DNA of 64,000 bases from Bittarella massiliensis (ex Durand et al. 2017) (GTDB lineage Bacteria > Bacillota > Clostridia > Oscillospirales > Ruminococcaceae), in contig NZ_LN908974.1 in NCBI RefSeq assembly GCF_001486165.1, forward strand, positions 1-64,000, written 5' to 3'. Below the pieces are notes generated by a model. The model had not been told where the DNA came from. It searched no databases and saw only the letters and a program-made list of their open reading frames with translations. The stretch's first letter is position 1; each line of letters begins with the position of its first letter. Of the stretch, positions 45,837 to 55,207 are shown piece after piece. The position numbers and the translations under genes were made by a program.

Positions 45837-46775
45837 GTGGAACCCATTTTACAGGTGCAAAACCTCCACAAGAAAATCGGCAAGAAAGCCATCATCCGGG
45901 ACGCCAGCTTTGCGGTGATGCCCGGGGAGATCATGGGCTTTTTGGGGCCCAACGGGGCCGGCAAGACCACCACCATCAAGATGATCCTCGGGCTGCTCAA
46001 GGTGGACAGCGGCTCCATCCAGATCGGCCCCTACGACGGGGTCAAAGACCCCGAGCGCGCCCGCTCACTGGTGGGCGGCATCATCGAAAACCCCGAGATG
46101 TACGGCCACCTGACCGGCCGGCAGAACCTGCAAGTCTACGCCAACATGTGTCAGGGGGTGAGCCGGGAGCGCATCGACGAGGTGGTGCGGCAGGTCAAAC
46201 TGGAAAACCGCATCGGCGACAAGGTGCGCCGCTACTCCCTGGGGATGCGGCAGCGGCTGGGGGTGGCCCAGGCCATCCTCCACCGGCCCAAGCTGTTGAT
46301 TTTAGACGAGCCCACCAACGGCCTGGACCCCGTGGGCATCAAGGAACTGCGGGACACCCTGCGCCAGCTGGCCGACGAGGAGGAGGTGGGGGTGCTCATT
46401 TCCAGCCACCAGCTCGCCGAGATGGAGCTGATGTGCGACCGGGTCTGCATCGTGGACGCCGGGCAGATCGTCGCGGTGCGGGACCTGCGGGCCGAGCGCG
46501 CCTCGGCAGGGCAGAGCGACCAGTCGGTGCCCACCCTCTGGGAGGTGAGCGACCCTCAGCGGGCCGCCGAACTGCTGGCCGCCCTCTTCCCCCAGGGGGA
46601 GATCACCCCCACCGCCGGTGGGGTACAGCTCAGCTGCAGCCGCAAACAGCGGGCCGCGGCTGTCCGCCAGCTCTGCGAGAGCGGGGTCGAGGTCTACTCG
46701 GTCATCCCCCACCGCACCTCCCTTGAGGAGCTGTTTTTGGAAACCACCACCGGCTCCAAGGGCCAGATCCAATAA
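45837..46775 (+). CDS. ABC transporter ATP-binding protein
   Basis: A 312-residue ATPase. Walker A is GPNGAGKTTTIK near residue 40, the Q-loop region IIENPEMYGHLTG, signature YSLGMRQRLGVA, Walker B LLILDEPTNGLDP and switch SSHQLAEM. The C-terminal 90 residues are a typical export-class extension (bacitracin/BcrA-like, CcmA group). GTG at 45837 with GGGAGAG. The permease gene follows after 14 bp. The substrate is unknown; lipids, peptides or antibiotics are typical. Confidence 0.93.
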   Translation: MEPILQVQNLHKKIGKKAIIRDASFAVMPGEIMGFLGPNGAGKTTTIKMILGLLKVDSGSIQIGPYDGVKDPERARSLVGGIIENPEMYGHLTGRQNLQVYANMCQGVSRERIDEVVRQVKLENRIGDKVRRYSLGMRQRLGVAQAILHRPKLLILDEPTNGLDPVGIKELRDTLRQLADEEEVGVLISSHQLAEMELMCDRVCIVDAGQIVAVRDLRAERASAGQSDQSVPTLWEVSDPQRAAELLAALFPQGEITPTAGGVQLSCSRKQRAAAVRQLCESGVEVYSVIPHRTSLEELFLETTTGSKGQIQ

Positions 46776-46789
46776 GGGGGACGCGAGAG

Positions 46790-48433
46790 ATGAAAAAGAT
46801 AACGGCACTCGTCCGCAACGAGTTCATCAAAGAATTTTCCAAAAAGAGCCTGCTGGTGATCCTGGCCCTGGTGCTGGCGCTGGCGGCAGCCTTCCCCTTC
46901 CTCTCCAGCCGCAGCTGGGGCGGCGGGGACGACTCGGAATACCTGGAGCGGCAGTTGAGCTGGAACGAGGAGAGCATCGACACGGCCAAGAAGACCGGCG
47001 ACAAGTCCATGCTCGCCTACTTTGAGGCCGAGCGGGACGCCCTGCTGATCCAAAAGGAGCTGGGGGTCACCCGCTACTCCGACTACCGGATGGACCTCAT
47101 CAACCAGTACAGCGCCCTCCTGCAGAGCCAAAAGGCGGTGGAGATGGCCAGCCAGGGCTCCCTGGGAAGCGACAGCTACCTGCAACTGCCCCCCGAGGCA
47201 GCCGGACTGGACAGGGAGGGGCTCAAGGGCCTGGCCGGGCAGATGGGCGCCAAGGTGCAGCGGCTGCTCACCGTGCTGCGCAGCGGCGACCCCATGCAGG
47301 TGGCCGGCTACAACCTGGAAGCCCAGCAGGTCGCCCTCCAGAGCGATCTCGACCAGCAAAAAGCGGCCGAGGCGGCCGCCAAGGCAGACCCCAAAGACGA
47401 ATTTCTGGCCCGCGAGGCGGAGGCGGCCAAAAAGACCGCCGAGATGCAGCGGGCCCGGGTCGCCCTCTACCAGTACCGGGTGGACCACAAGATCGGCTAC
47501 GGCGAGGACGACTACCGCTCCGCCAGCTTGCAGCAGATGGAGCAAAACCTCTCTCTGCAGTACGAGATCCCCCTGGATGAACAGCAGTTCCTCTCCTCCC
47601 AAAAAGGCGGGCAGTTTGCCGCCAACATGAGCTATCAGCAGTACCTGGAGAACCTGGAGAAGGCCGCCCAGGAGTCCGCCGAGGAAAACCAGGTGCTCCA
47701 GTACGGGCTGGACAACGGGGTCCCGCCCCTCTACCAGTCGCAAAAGGACCCCCGCACCGCGGCCATGAACATCCTCAACCTGGGGATGCTGGTGTCCATC
47801 GTGGCGGTCATCCTGGGGGGCAGCTCCATCGCCCGGGAGTTCTCCTCCGGCTCCATCCGCCTGCTGCTGACCCGGCCGGTGCGCCGCTGGAAGGTCTACC
47901 TGGGCAAGTACCTGACCATGGTGCTGGTGAGCGCCGGCCTCTACCTGGCCATGTTCCTGGCCATGGTGCTCTCCTCCGGTCTCCAACTGGGCTTTGGGGG
48001 CTTTGCCTCCCCGGTGTTGGCCTTTGCCGGCGGCCGGGTGGTGAGCTACAACTTCTGGGCCTACTGCCTGCCGCGGATGGCCTACGCCTTCATCGGCATC
48101 CTCTTCACCGGGAGCCTGGCCTTCTGCCTGTCGGCCCTCACCCGCAACACCGCCGTGTCGGTGGCCCTGCCCATCGCCGCCAACATGGGGTACTCCCTGG
48201 TCTTTCAGCTCTGCCTGGCCCTGCGGCTCTACTTTGTGCGCTTCACCCCGGTGCCCTACATGGACATGGGCAGTTTGATGGGGCCAAACGCCGCCTACCA
48301 GAACAAGATGCTGCTGCAAAACTACGGGTTCCAACTGGATCCCCTCTACGGCGGGATCATGATGATGGCCTTTGTCGCCCTCTTCTACCTGCTGGGGCTG
48401 TGGGCCTTTGCCAAACGGGACGTGACCAACTGA
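46790..48433 (+). CDS. ABC-2 type transporter permease
   Basis: A 547-residue membrane protein. One N-terminal helix (about 19-38) is followed by a large, charged, helix-rich external domain (about 40-325), then five or six helices starting with NILNLGMLVSIVAVILGGSSIAREF near 325. The FSSGSIRLLLTRPVRRWKVYLGK loop is the ABC-2 coupling region. This shape is common in Firmicutes exporters and sensors of cell-wall antibiotics. ATG at 46790 behind GGGGACGCGAGAG. Confidence 0.9.
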   Translation: MKKITALVRNEFIKEFSKKSLLVILALVLALAAAFPFLSSRSWGGGDDSEYLERQLSWNEESIDTAKKTGDKSMLAYFEAERDALLIQKELGVTRYSDYRMDLINQYSALLQSQKAVEMASQGSLGSDSYLQLPPEAAGLDREGLKGLAGQMGAKVQRLLTVLRSGDPMQVAGYNLEAQQVALQSDLDQQKAAEAAAKADPKDEFLAREAEAAKKTAEMQRARVALYQYRVDHKIGYGEDDYRSASLQQMEQNLSLQYEIPLDEQQFLSSQKGGQFAANMSYQQYLENLEKAAQESAEENQVLQYGLDNGVPPLYQSQKDPRTAAMNILNLGMLVSIVAVILGGSSIAREFSSGSIRLLLTRPVRRWKVYLGKYLTMVLVSAGLYLAMFLAMVLSSGLQLGFGGFASPVLAFAGGRVVSYNFWAYCLPRMAYAFIGILFTGSLAFCLSALTRNTAVSVALPIAANMGYSLVFQLCLALRLYFVRFTPVPYMDMGSLMGPNAAYQNKMLLQNYGFQLDPLYGGIMMMAFVALFYLLGLWAFAKRDVTN

Positions 48434-48445
48434 CCGGCGTATAAA

Positions 48446-48476
48446 AAAGGGGACCTGCCGAGTGCGGGTCCCCTTT
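48446..48476 (+). terminator. terminator of the ABC unit
   Basis: Stem AAAGGGGACC/GGTCCCCTTT, 13 bp after the permease stop. Confidence 0.8.
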
Positions 48477-48521
48477 CCCCGTCCCCCTAAAGAGACCCCC
48501 CTTCCCGCCGGGCGGGGGAAA

Positions 48522-48530
48522 TGCTATACT
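48522..48530 (+). promoter_or_regulatory. extended -10 promoter of the lipoprotein gene
   Basis: TGCTATACT, 54 bp before the ATG. Confidence 0.55.
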
Positions 48531-48583
48531 GGTATTCTCCCGGCTGCGGCCGGGACCCGATTTTACCCCGCAAAAAGGAGCGA

Positions 48584-49198
48584 ATGGCTTTGAAGAGATC
48601 ACTGAACAGCCGGTTTTTGCCGCTGGCACTGGCGGCGGCGCTGGTCCTGGGGGCCTTTACCGGCTGCGGCAAGGGCGGAGAGCCCCCCGCCCTGGAGGGC
48701 ACCCCGCCCCAAATCGAGCTGGACGGCTACACCCTGACACTCAGCCAGACCACCCTGCAAGAGGTGTTGGACGCCGGTTTTGAGAAGGTGGAGCGGCTGG
48801 GCTTTGAGGATGAGACCATCCCCCCCTACACCTTCAGCAGCGACCTGTACTACCTGGCCCGCGCCGGGGAGGACGGCCAGCTGGTGGAGTACGCCGGGTG
48901 GGGCCTCTGCAACACCACCGGCAGCACCCAGGCCACCGAGGCCTGCACCCTCTGCTCGGTCTACTGGCAGCTGGCGGTGGGCGGCGAACCGCTGCCCGGC
49001 AAACTGCTCATCAACGGGCTGGACTTTCAGGGCCTGGCCGCTGAGGACGTGCGCCAGACCCTCTCGGAGATGGAGGTGGTGCGGGACCAGGGCGGCTCCC
49101 TGGCCCTGCAGGACGGCAGCTTCACCTACCAGTTCTCCTTCGGGATGGACGGCAGCATCGAGAGCCTGGAGATCTACACCACCTACCCCACCCGCTGA
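48584..49198 (+). CDS. lipoprotein of unknown function
   Basis: A 204-residue secreted protein with a lipoprotein signal: basic KRSLNSR, hydrophobic core LPLALAAALVLGAFTGC with the lipidated cysteine near 27, then a G/P-rich linker. The mature part has no family motif I know; GWGLCNTTGSTQATEACTLC has three cysteines. ATG at 48584 with AAAAAGGAG. Single gene between terminators. Confidence 0.8.
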   Translation: MALKRSLNSRFLPLALAAALVLGAFTGCGKGGEPPALEGTPPQIELDGYTLTLSQTTLQEVLDAGFEKVERLGFEDETIPPYTFSSDLYYLARAGEDGQLVEYAGWGLCNTTGSTQATEACTLCSVYWQLAVGGEPLPGKLLINGLDFQGLAAEDVRQTLSEMEVVRDQGGSLALQDGSFTYQFSFGMDGSIESLEIYTTYPTR

Positions 49199-49209
49199 CA
49201 GGGGGCAAA

Positions 49210-49257
49210 AAAAGAGAGAGAGCCGGGGGCCGATTGGCCCCCGGCTCTCTTCCTTTT
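49210..49257. terminator. two-way terminator
   Basis: A 15-bp stem AGAGAGCCGGGGGCC/GGCCCCCGGCTCTCT with T-runs between convergent genes. Confidence 0.9.
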
Positions 49258-49266
49258 ATTCGACCG

Positions 49267-50553
49267 CTACTCCTCTTCCCCCTCGGGGAGGGGGTTGACG
49301 TGAACGGTGATCTTGTTGATGCGCTGTTCGTCCAGCTGGGTGACGGTGACGTCGAGATTTTCAAAGGAGAACTGCTCCCCCTGTGTAGGGATGTGCTCCA
49401 ACCGCTCCAGCACCCAACCGCTGACGCTGCCCGACTCAAAGTCGAAGCGGCTGCTGTCAAAGCCCAGTTTATCCAGCATGTCGTAGACGTTCAGGTCGCC
49501 GTCCACCTCGTAGGTGTGCTCCCCCAAGGGGATGACGGCATAGGTGATCTCCTCGTGCTCGTCCCAGATGTCGCCCACCAGCTCTTCCAGCAGGTCCTCG
49601 ATGGTGACGATGCCCAGGGTGCCGCCGTACTGGTCGGTAACCACCGCCATGTGCAGCTTCTCCCGCTGCAGTTCGCCCAGTAGCACCGAAATCTTTTTGG
49701 TGGGGGGAACGTAGAGGGCCCGCTGCAGGATGTCGGCCACCTGGAAGCGCTGGCCCTTGACCAGGCGCATGATGAACTCCTGCTGGTTGAGGATGCCCAC
49801 GATGTTGTCGATGTTCTTCTCGTACACCGGCAGGCGGGAGTACCGCTCGGCAAAGAAGAGGTCGCGGATGGACTCGATGCTGTCGCCCAGCTCCACCCCC
49901 ACCACATCCACCCGGGGGGTGAGCACCTCGTTGACGCAGATCTCATCAAATTCCAAGGCGCTCTGCACCAGGTCGCTCTCCTGCTCCTCCAAAACCCCCT
50001 CGTCCTGGATCTCGTCGATGATGACCTTCAGCTCCTCCTCGGTCACCGAGGGTTGGCTGGCCGCCTCCCCCATGGGGCCGGCCAGCTTTTTGGATAGGGC
50101 CTTTTTCAGCTTGGCAAAGCACCAGACAAAGGGGGAAAAGACCTTCATCAGCACCGAGAGGGCGCTGGCGGAAAACATGGCGAAGCTCTCGGAGTACTCG
50201 TTGGCCACCGATTTGGGCATCACCTCGCCGAAGATGAGGACCACCACCGTCATCACCAGGGTGGAGACACCGGCGCCGCTGGGGCCCATCAGCCCGGTGA
50301 AGAGCAGGGTGCCGATGGAGGCCGCGGCGATGTTGACGATGTTGTTGCCGATGAGGATGGTGGAGATGGCGCTGTCAAACCGGTCGGCGATCTTCAGCGC
50401 CCGCGAGGCCTTTTTGTTCCCCTCTCTGGCGAGTTTTTTCAGGCGGATGCGGTTGACGGTGGAAAACGCGGTCTCCGAGGCGGAGAAGTAGGCCGACAGC
50501 GCCACCAGCGCCGCCAGCGAGATGATGTAGAGCCATATACTGCCCTCTTCCAA
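49267..50553 (-). CDS. CNNM/CorC-HlyC family protein (DUF21-CBS-CBS)
   Basis: A 428-residue membrane protein. The DUF21 domain has about three or four helices (LYIISLAALVALSAYFSASETAF at the start and VLIFGEVMPKSVAN near 115). Two CBS domains follow (about 200-325; VLTPRVDVVGV and VVTDQYGGTLGIVTIEDLLEELVG). The C-terminal CorC_HlyC transporter-associated domain ends it. Homologues affect magnesium or other cation efflux; the hemolysin name is historical. The start is TTG at 50553 with AAGGAG at 9 nt. Single gene. Confidence 0.92.
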   Translation of the reverse strand: MEEGSIWLYIISLAALVALSAYFSASETAFSTVNRIRLKKLAREGNKKASRALKIADRFDSAISTILIGNNIVNIAAASIGTLLFTGLMGPSGAGVSTLVMTVVVLIFGEVMPKSVANEYSESFAMFSASALSVLMKVFSPFVWCFAKLKKALSKKLAGPMGEAASQPSVTEEELKVIIDEIQDEGVLEEQESDLVQSALEFDEICVNEVLTPRVDVVGVELGDSIESIRDLFFAERYSRLPVYEKNIDNIVGILNQQEFIMRLVKGQRFQVADILQRALYVPPTKKISVLLGELQREKLHMAVVTDQYGGTLGIVTIEDLLEELVGDIWDEHEEITYAVIPLGEHTYEVDGDLNVYDMLDKLGFDSSRFDFESGSVSGWVLERLEHIPTQGEQFSFENLDVTVTQLDEQRINKITVHVNPLPEGEEE

Positions 50554-50606
50554 AATTGCACGCTCCTTTTCGCTTGCTGTCTGTGTATCGGTTTTGAGTT
50601 AGAGGT

Positions 50607-50635
50607 ATCATATCAAAAATGAGGCCGGATGGCAA
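50607..50635 (-). promoter_or_regulatory. promoter of the CNNM-type gene
   Basis: TTGCCA at 50635-50630, a 17-bp spacer and TATGAT at 50612-50607. Confidence 0.65.
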
Positions 50636-50780
50636 GGGCAGAGAGTGCACCCAAATAAAAGGCGGCGGCAATTCTTCATAAAAATGCGATGGTTTTTTGC
50701 CGCCCCATCCTTTATACTAAAAGAGACCTTCTTCCCCGGGCCCGCTGCCCGGGGAAATCCACGAGAAAGGCGGCCGACAC

Positions 50781-51983
50781 ATGAACAAAAAACGGGCCTA
50801 TCACATCTTCTACCGGGCGCTGCCCAACATGTTGGTGGTGCTCTCCGGCGTGCTGCTCTTTGCCTTCTTTGCCAACTTCAAGGAGATCGCCTCCCTCTTT
50901 CGGGCGCTGATCTCCCTGATCTCCCCCTTCATCGCGGCCTTTGCCATCGCCTACATCGCCTCCTCCCCCCTCAATTTGATCGAGCGCCGCTGGCTGCAGA
51001 AGATCGAAAAGAAAAACGTCCGCCGGGCGGTGGCGGTGGCCATCGTCTACCTGCTGGGGCTGGCCCTGGTGACCCTCTTCATCTCCTTTATCATCCCCCA
51101 GATCGTGGAGAGCGTGCGCACCCTCATCAACCAGAGCGGCGACGGCCTCGCCGCCATCGAGACCTTTGTCCGCGACACCCTGGTGCGCTACGACATCGAC
51201 CCCTCCAAAATCACCGACCTCTTTCAGTCCTGGGAGGGGCTCTGGTCCCAGGCGCTGGACTTCTTGAAGTCCACCCTCCCCCAGCTGTTGAGCGTCTCCA
51301 TCTCCATCGGCAGCTTTGTCATCAACACCCTGGTGGCGGTGGTGGCCTCGGTCTACCTGCTCTTTTCAAAGGAGAAGTTCTGCTCCCAGACCAAGCGGGT
51401 GGTCTACTCCCTCTTCTCCCGCAAGCGCGCCGACCAGTTGGTCTATGTCACCGCCTTGAGCCACCGCACCTTCGGCGGCTTCCTCATCGGCAAGATCAAC
51501 GACTCCCTCATCATCGGCCTCATCTGCTTTATTGGGACCTCTCTCCTTAAAATCCCCTTTGCCCCCCTGGTAAGCGTCATCGTCGGGGTCACCAACATCA
51601 TCCCCTTCTTCGGGCCCTTTATCGGGGCGGTGCCCTCGGCCTTCATCATCCTCATTGCCGACCCCATCAAGTGCATCTGGTTCGTGATTTTCGTCATCGC
51701 CCTGCAGCAGTTTGACGGCAACTTCCTGGGGCCGAAGATCCTCGGCCAGTCCACCGGCCTCTCGGCCTTCTGGGTGATGGTGGCCATCGTCATCGGCGGC
51801 GGCCTGATGGGTCCCCTGGGGATGATCGTCGGGGTGCCCGCCTTTTCGGTCATCTACACCCTCTTCAAGGTCTTTATCCGCGGGCGGCTGCAGGAGAAGG
51901 GGATGCCCCTGGACCCCAACGACTACAAGGTCCCCGGCCCCATCGCCCCCCTCCCCCCGCAGGAGGACGAGGGCCCCGCCTAA
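50781..51983 (+). CDS. AI-2E family transporter
   Basis: A 400-residue membrane protein with about eight helices. It has the N-terminal pair near 15-60, a helical outer segment (about 105-175), and the conserved VTNIIPFFGPFIGAVPSAFI and QQFDGNFLGPKILGQSTGLSAFWVMVAI blocks that define the family (formerly UPF0118, YtvI/TqsA). Substrates vary; AI-2 export is documented for only some members. ATG at 50781 with AGAAAGGCGG. Single gene. Confidence 0.92.
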   Translation: MNKKRAYHIFYRALPNMLVVLSGVLLFAFFANFKEIASLFRALISLISPFIAAFAIAYIASSPLNLIERRWLQKIEKKNVRRAVAVAIVYLLGLALVTLFISFIIPQIVESVRTLINQSGDGLAAIETFVRDTLVRYDIDPSKITDLFQSWEGLWSQALDFLKSTLPQLLSVSISIGSFVINTLVAVVASVYLLFSKEKFCSQTKRVVYSLFSRKRADQLVYVTALSHRTFGGFLIGKINDSLIIGLICFIGTSLLKIPFAPLVSVIVGVTNIIPFFGPFIGAVPSAFIILIADPIKCIWFVIFVIALQQFDGNFLGPKILGQSTGLSAFWVMVAIVIGGGLMGPLGMIVGVPAFSVIYTLFKVFIRGRLQEKGMPLDPNDYKVPGPIAPLPPQEDEGPA

Positions 51984-51991
51984 AAATCCAC

Positions 51992-52030
51992 AAAAAAGAG
52001 CGCCCGGCCCATCGGCCGCGGCGCTTTTTT
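51992..52030. terminator. two-way terminator
   Basis: Stem AGAGCGC-CCGGCC with CGGCCG-CG-GCGCTTT and flanking A/T runs. Confidence 0.8.
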
Positions 52031-52044
52031 AATGGGAGAGAGGG

Positions 52045-52479
52045 TCAATCCAAGTCGAACCGGGTCAGGTTGAGGCCGGTCTCCGGGTCGGCAAAGCGGC
52101 CGATGACCCCGGGCAGCTTGCGGACAAACAGTTCGCTGGTGGCGCTGATGACCGCCCGGTTCAGGTGGCCGCCCACCGCCTGTCCGCCCGCCTTGGCCAG
52201 GGTGATGTGGAGGTGGAGATAGGGCGCATCCGCCCCCTCCTGGCGGGAGATGTTGCCGATGAGGGCGGTGATCTCCATGTCCCCCTTCAACTCGGTGGGG
52301 TAGTACTTCTTCTCGGCAATGCTGTACAGGCCGACGGTGGCGTCATCGGCAGCCCCCAGCCCCTGGACGGTGCCGGCCCGGATCCCCTCTTTTTCGCAGA
52401 GTTCGGCGATGGACGCCACCACCTCTTCACCCCGCTCCAGGCGGACGGCATAGGTGTCTCCATACAGTTTGTAAATCAC
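52045..52479 (-). CDS. PPC (DUF296) domain protein
   Basis: A 144-residue single-domain protein of the plant/prokaryote conserved family. It opens with YAVRLERGEEVVASIAELCEKEGI, has VQGLGAADDATVGLY and the histidine set YLHLHITLAKAGGQAVGGHL, which may bind a metal. Homologues form trimers; some are called DNA-binding proteins, but the bacterial role is unknown. GTG at 52479 with AAAGGAGG. It follows the MBL gene on the same strand by about 40 bp. Confidence 0.9.
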   Translation of the reverse strand: MIYKLYGDTYAVRLERGEEVVASIAELCEKEGIRAGTVQGLGAADDATVGLYSIAEKKYYPTELKGDMEITALIGNISRQEGADAPYLHLHITLAKAGGQAVGGHLNRAVISATSELFVRKLPGVIGRFADPETGLNLTRFDLD

Positions 52480-52519
52480 AGAAATTCCTCCTTTTTCAGC
52501 GCAGGGCGCGCATCTCTTC

Positions 52520-53356
52520 TCACAGGTCGAGCACCGAACCCGAGGCCAGGGCCCGGCTCTGGGGGCAGCCCGCGGCAAACCGGGCCAGCCCCTCCTCCCC
52601 GGTGCAGTGGCAGACCCCCACAAAGGAGATGCCGCTGGCGGCGAACCACTCGACCGTCTGCCGGGCCCGCTCCTCGTCGCAGGCCACCAGGTGGGTGCCC
52701 CCCACAAAGGCCCTGACCGGCTTGCCCAACCGGCGGCGGGCGCTCTCGCAGATGTTTACCGGCCCGCAGTGGCTGCAGCCAGAGAGGACCACCAGCCCCT
52801 CCCCGTCGTCTATGGCCAGGGCCATCTCCTCCCGGAAGTCGTCGGTGCGGTACTCCCCGCCGAGCATCATCAGGGCGGTGGGGTCGGGCTGCTCAAAGGG
52901 GCAGACCCGCTCGAACCCCGAGAGCAGGTAGATGGGCGCGCCCTCAAAGAGGGGGTGGAGCGCCCGGCTGACCATGGCGCAGGGGACCTTCTTCTCGTTG
53001 ATCCACTCCTGCCCGAAGGCGTTGCCCACATAGTAGTAGGACACCTCCTGGTCCCAGTACTTGGGGGTGAAGAAGTAGCGGTGGATGTAGAGGGGCGCCT
53101 CGGGCGCCGGACAGTCCTCCCGCCAGGCCAAAAATCCCCGGGAGTGGTCAAAATGGGCGTGGCTGAGCACCACCGCCTCGGTCTGGGAGAGGTCCACCCC
53201 CATGGCGCGGGCGTTTTGCAGAAAGGCGCCGCTGTCCCCGGTGTCAAAGAGGATGCGGTGCCCTCCTGCCTCCACAAAGGCAGAAAAGCCGTTTTCGCAC
53301 TGCAGCTGGGGGGACAGGGTTCGGTTTTCGATCAGGACGGACAATTTGACAGACAC
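52520..53356 (-). CDS. MBL-fold protein of the COG1237 type
   Basis: A 278-residue metallo-hydrolase. Zinc motif SHAHFDHSRGF is near residue 66, then the specific LSGCSHCGPVNI and GGTHL. This subgroup contains the archaeal beta-RFAP synthase-like proteins annotated as dihydropterin ribofuranosylaminobenzene phosphate synthase; in Clostridia the true reaction is unknown. GTG at 53356 with GAGGAGGAG. The PPC gene follows closely and may be cotranscribed. Confidence 0.85.
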   Translation of the reverse strand: MSVKLSVLIENRTLSPQLQCENGFSAFVEAGGHRILFDTGDSGAFLQNARAMGVDLSQTEAVVLSHAHFDHSRGFLAWREDCPAPEAPLYIHRYFFTPKYWDQEVSYYYVGNAFGQEWINEKKVPCAMVSRALHPLFEGAPIYLLSGFERVCPFEQPDPTALMMLGGEYRTDDFREEMALAIDDGEGLVVLSGCSHCGPVNICESARRRLGKPVRAFVGGTHLVACDEERARQTVEWFAASGISFVGVCHCTGEEGLARFAAGCPQSRALASGSVLDL

Positions 53357-53404
53357 AGGCGTCTCCTCCTCTTGGGGGCGGGGCGGCCCCGCTCGGCCTC
53401 CCCC

Positions 53405-54451
53405 TCACCCCTCTTTGCGGGCCACCAGAGCATCCCGGCGGATGGCCTGGTCCACCCGGTGGCAGAAGCTGTCGTAGGGCGGGTCCCGCAGCACGGTGAA
53501 CCCCGCGGCCTCCACCAACCCCTCCAGCTGCGGGCGGGGGAGGACAAAGGTGTTCCAGGACAGGGCCATTGCCCCGCCGGGCTTGAGCACTCGGCGCCAG
53601 CCGGGCAGGCAGGCCTGCAGCAGTTCGCTGGGGTTGCGGGTGGGGTTTCCCCGCCCCTGCGGGCGGCCGCCGGCCTGGTTGCCGTGGGCCACCCCGTAGG
53701 GCAGGTCGCCCACCAACAGGTGGAAGTGGTTTTTGGGGAAATAGCGGTCGGTGTAGGCCGAGTCCCCGGCAATCAGGGTCACCGAGCGGCGGGCGGCAGG
53801 GTCGCCGTACTCCTCCTTGTTGCGCGCCAGCTCAAATCGCTGGCGCTGGGCGGTAAAGGAGCGGTTCGGCCCGGAGAGGCGGTCTTTTTGCAGGGTGTGC
53901 TTGCAGCGGGCCTGTTCCAGGTACTTCTTCAGATAGCCGCCGCACTCCTGCACCGACTTGGGCGAGATCTCCACCCCGGCGGCGCTGTATCCCAGCCGCA
54001 GCGCCTCAAAGAGGGTGGTGCCCCGGCCCGCCACCGGGTCCAGCAGGGTCAGCCCCGCCTGCCCGGCAAAGGCGCTGGAACTGGCGGCCAGGTTGATGAG
54101 AAAGCGGGTAAAGAGCTCGTTTGTCTTGCCCGGGTACTTGAGGATGGTGCTGATCTCCTCCCCAAAATAGGGGGCGTACGGCCGGTCAAGGGCCCGCAGG
54201 GACCCGTTCTCGCCGGCAAAGACGGCATAGCAAAAGGAGAGGTCAAAGAGCCGCTCCAACTCCCCTTCCCCGAGGGGGTGCTCGCTCTCCAACACCAGGG
54301 CGGGGGCGCCCCCCAGCTCCTCCGGCTCGGGGGGGCTGCAGGGGCTGGCAAACGAGCGGACGGCAAGGGCCAGTTCCCCCAGGCAGAGGGCGGTGGACTC
54401 CTTTAAATAGACCCGGTTGTGGCCGGGGTTTCGCAGCAGGTGGTAGCGCAT
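53405..54451 (-). CDS. Trm11-like SAM-dependent methyltransferase
   Basis: A 348-residue protein. An N-terminal domain of about 130 residues precedes a Rossmann methylase with motif I LLDPVAGRGTTLFEALRLGY, acidic GVEIS and catalytic DLPYGV (an NPPY variant). This is the Trm11/RNA guanine-N2 methylase layout, so tRNA or rRNA is the likely substrate. A basic linker (about 185-225) is inserted between motifs. ATG at 54451 with AAAAAGGAG. TGCTATACT at 54509-54501 is a good extended -10. Confidence 0.85.
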   Translation of the reverse strand: MRYHLLRNPGHNRVYLKESTALCLGELALAVRSFASPCSPPEPEELGGAPALVLESEHPLGEGELERLFDLSFCYAVFAGENGSLRALDRPYAPYFGEEISTILKYPGKTNELFTRFLINLAASSSAFAGQAGLTLLDPVAGRGTTLFEALRLGYSAAGVEISPKSVQECGGYLKKYLEQARCKHTLQKDRLSGPNRSFTAQRQRFELARNKEEYGDPAARRSVTLIAGDSAYTDRYFPKNHFHLLVGDLPYGVAHGNQAGGRPQGRGNPTRNPSELLQACLPGWRRVLKPGGAMALSWNTFVLPRPQLEGLVEAAGFTVLRDPPYDSFCHRVDQAIRRDALVARKEG

Positions 54452-54500
54452 GGCGGTCTCCTTTTTGCCGGGCCGGGACGGCCCGCTTGTTTCGCCTTTC

Positions 54501-54509
54501 AGTATAGCA
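54501..54509 (-). promoter_or_regulatory. extended -10 promoter of the Trm11-like gene
   Basis: TGCTATACT read on the minus strand, 50 bp before the ATG. Confidence 0.55.
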
Positions 54510-54622
54510 CGTTTTTCCCCCCCTGTCATGGCCGGCGGCCGGGCGCAAAAGAGCCCCCGAGGGGCGGAAAACCGCAGCCTTGGGGGCTCACGCCCGCTTT
54601 TAGCGGCAGGCGAAGTGGCAAT

Positions 54623-55147
54623 TTACAGGGTGTTGTAGATCTCGACGAGTTTGTTCCAGGTATCGCGGCCGACCGCGCCGTCGACGTTGAGGCCGAACTC
54701 CTGCTGGAAGATGCGCACCGAGTAGTCGGTGGTGGTGCCGAAGACCCCGTCTACCTGCTCGCGCTGGACGTTGGGGAACTTCTCGGCGATGTTGCTCAAA
54801 TAGAGCTGGATGTCCCGCACCGGGCTGCCGGAACTGCCCTGGCGGTAGACGCTGCCGGGCCAGGGTTTGGCCACCGGGTGGACCGACTCGACGCAGAGCT
54901 TGCGGCAGAAGGCGAACCAGGTGGCAGCGCCCACCTTGCCGTCGGCAGCCAGGCCGACGGCCCGCTGGAAGGCGGCCACCGAGCGCTCGGTGGCGGAGCC
55001 GAAGACCCCGTCCACCGTCACTGCGGGGATGGTGGGAAGGCTGGTTTTGATGGCATTGAGGTAGTACTGGATATTGCTGACCACACTGCCGGAGGAGCCC
55101 ATGCCGATCACATAGCCGGGATAGGGTTTGCAGACACAACTAGACAT
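54623..55147 (-). CDS. peptidoglycan-binding protein with two PG_binding_1 units
   Basis: A 174-residue protein made of two tandem PG_binding_1 units, each starting CKPYPG or KPWPG with an SSGS(P/V)V..IQ.YL segment and ending VDGVFG..T..SV..FQ...GL..DG.VG..TW. It has no signal peptide and no catalytic domain. ATG at 55147 with GAGGTG. It follows the larger PG-binding gene by 60 bp. Such leaderless proteins may act in the mother cell during sporulation, for example in coat or cortex assembly, or be released another way. Confidence 0.85.
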   Translation of the reverse strand: MSSCVCKPYPGYVIGMGSSGSVVSNIQYYLNAIKTSLPTIPAVTVDGVFGSATERSVAAFQRAVGLAADGKVGAATWFAFCRKLCVESVHPVAKPWPGSVYRQGSSGSPVRDIQLYLSNIAEKFPNVQREQVDGVFGTTTDYSVRIFQQEFGLNVDGAVGRDTWNKLVEIYNTL

Positions 55148-55207
55148 AGTCAATTCACCTCTGTTATATATTGAGAGCGCCCGCCGGCCCGAGGGCCGGG
55201 CAGGGTG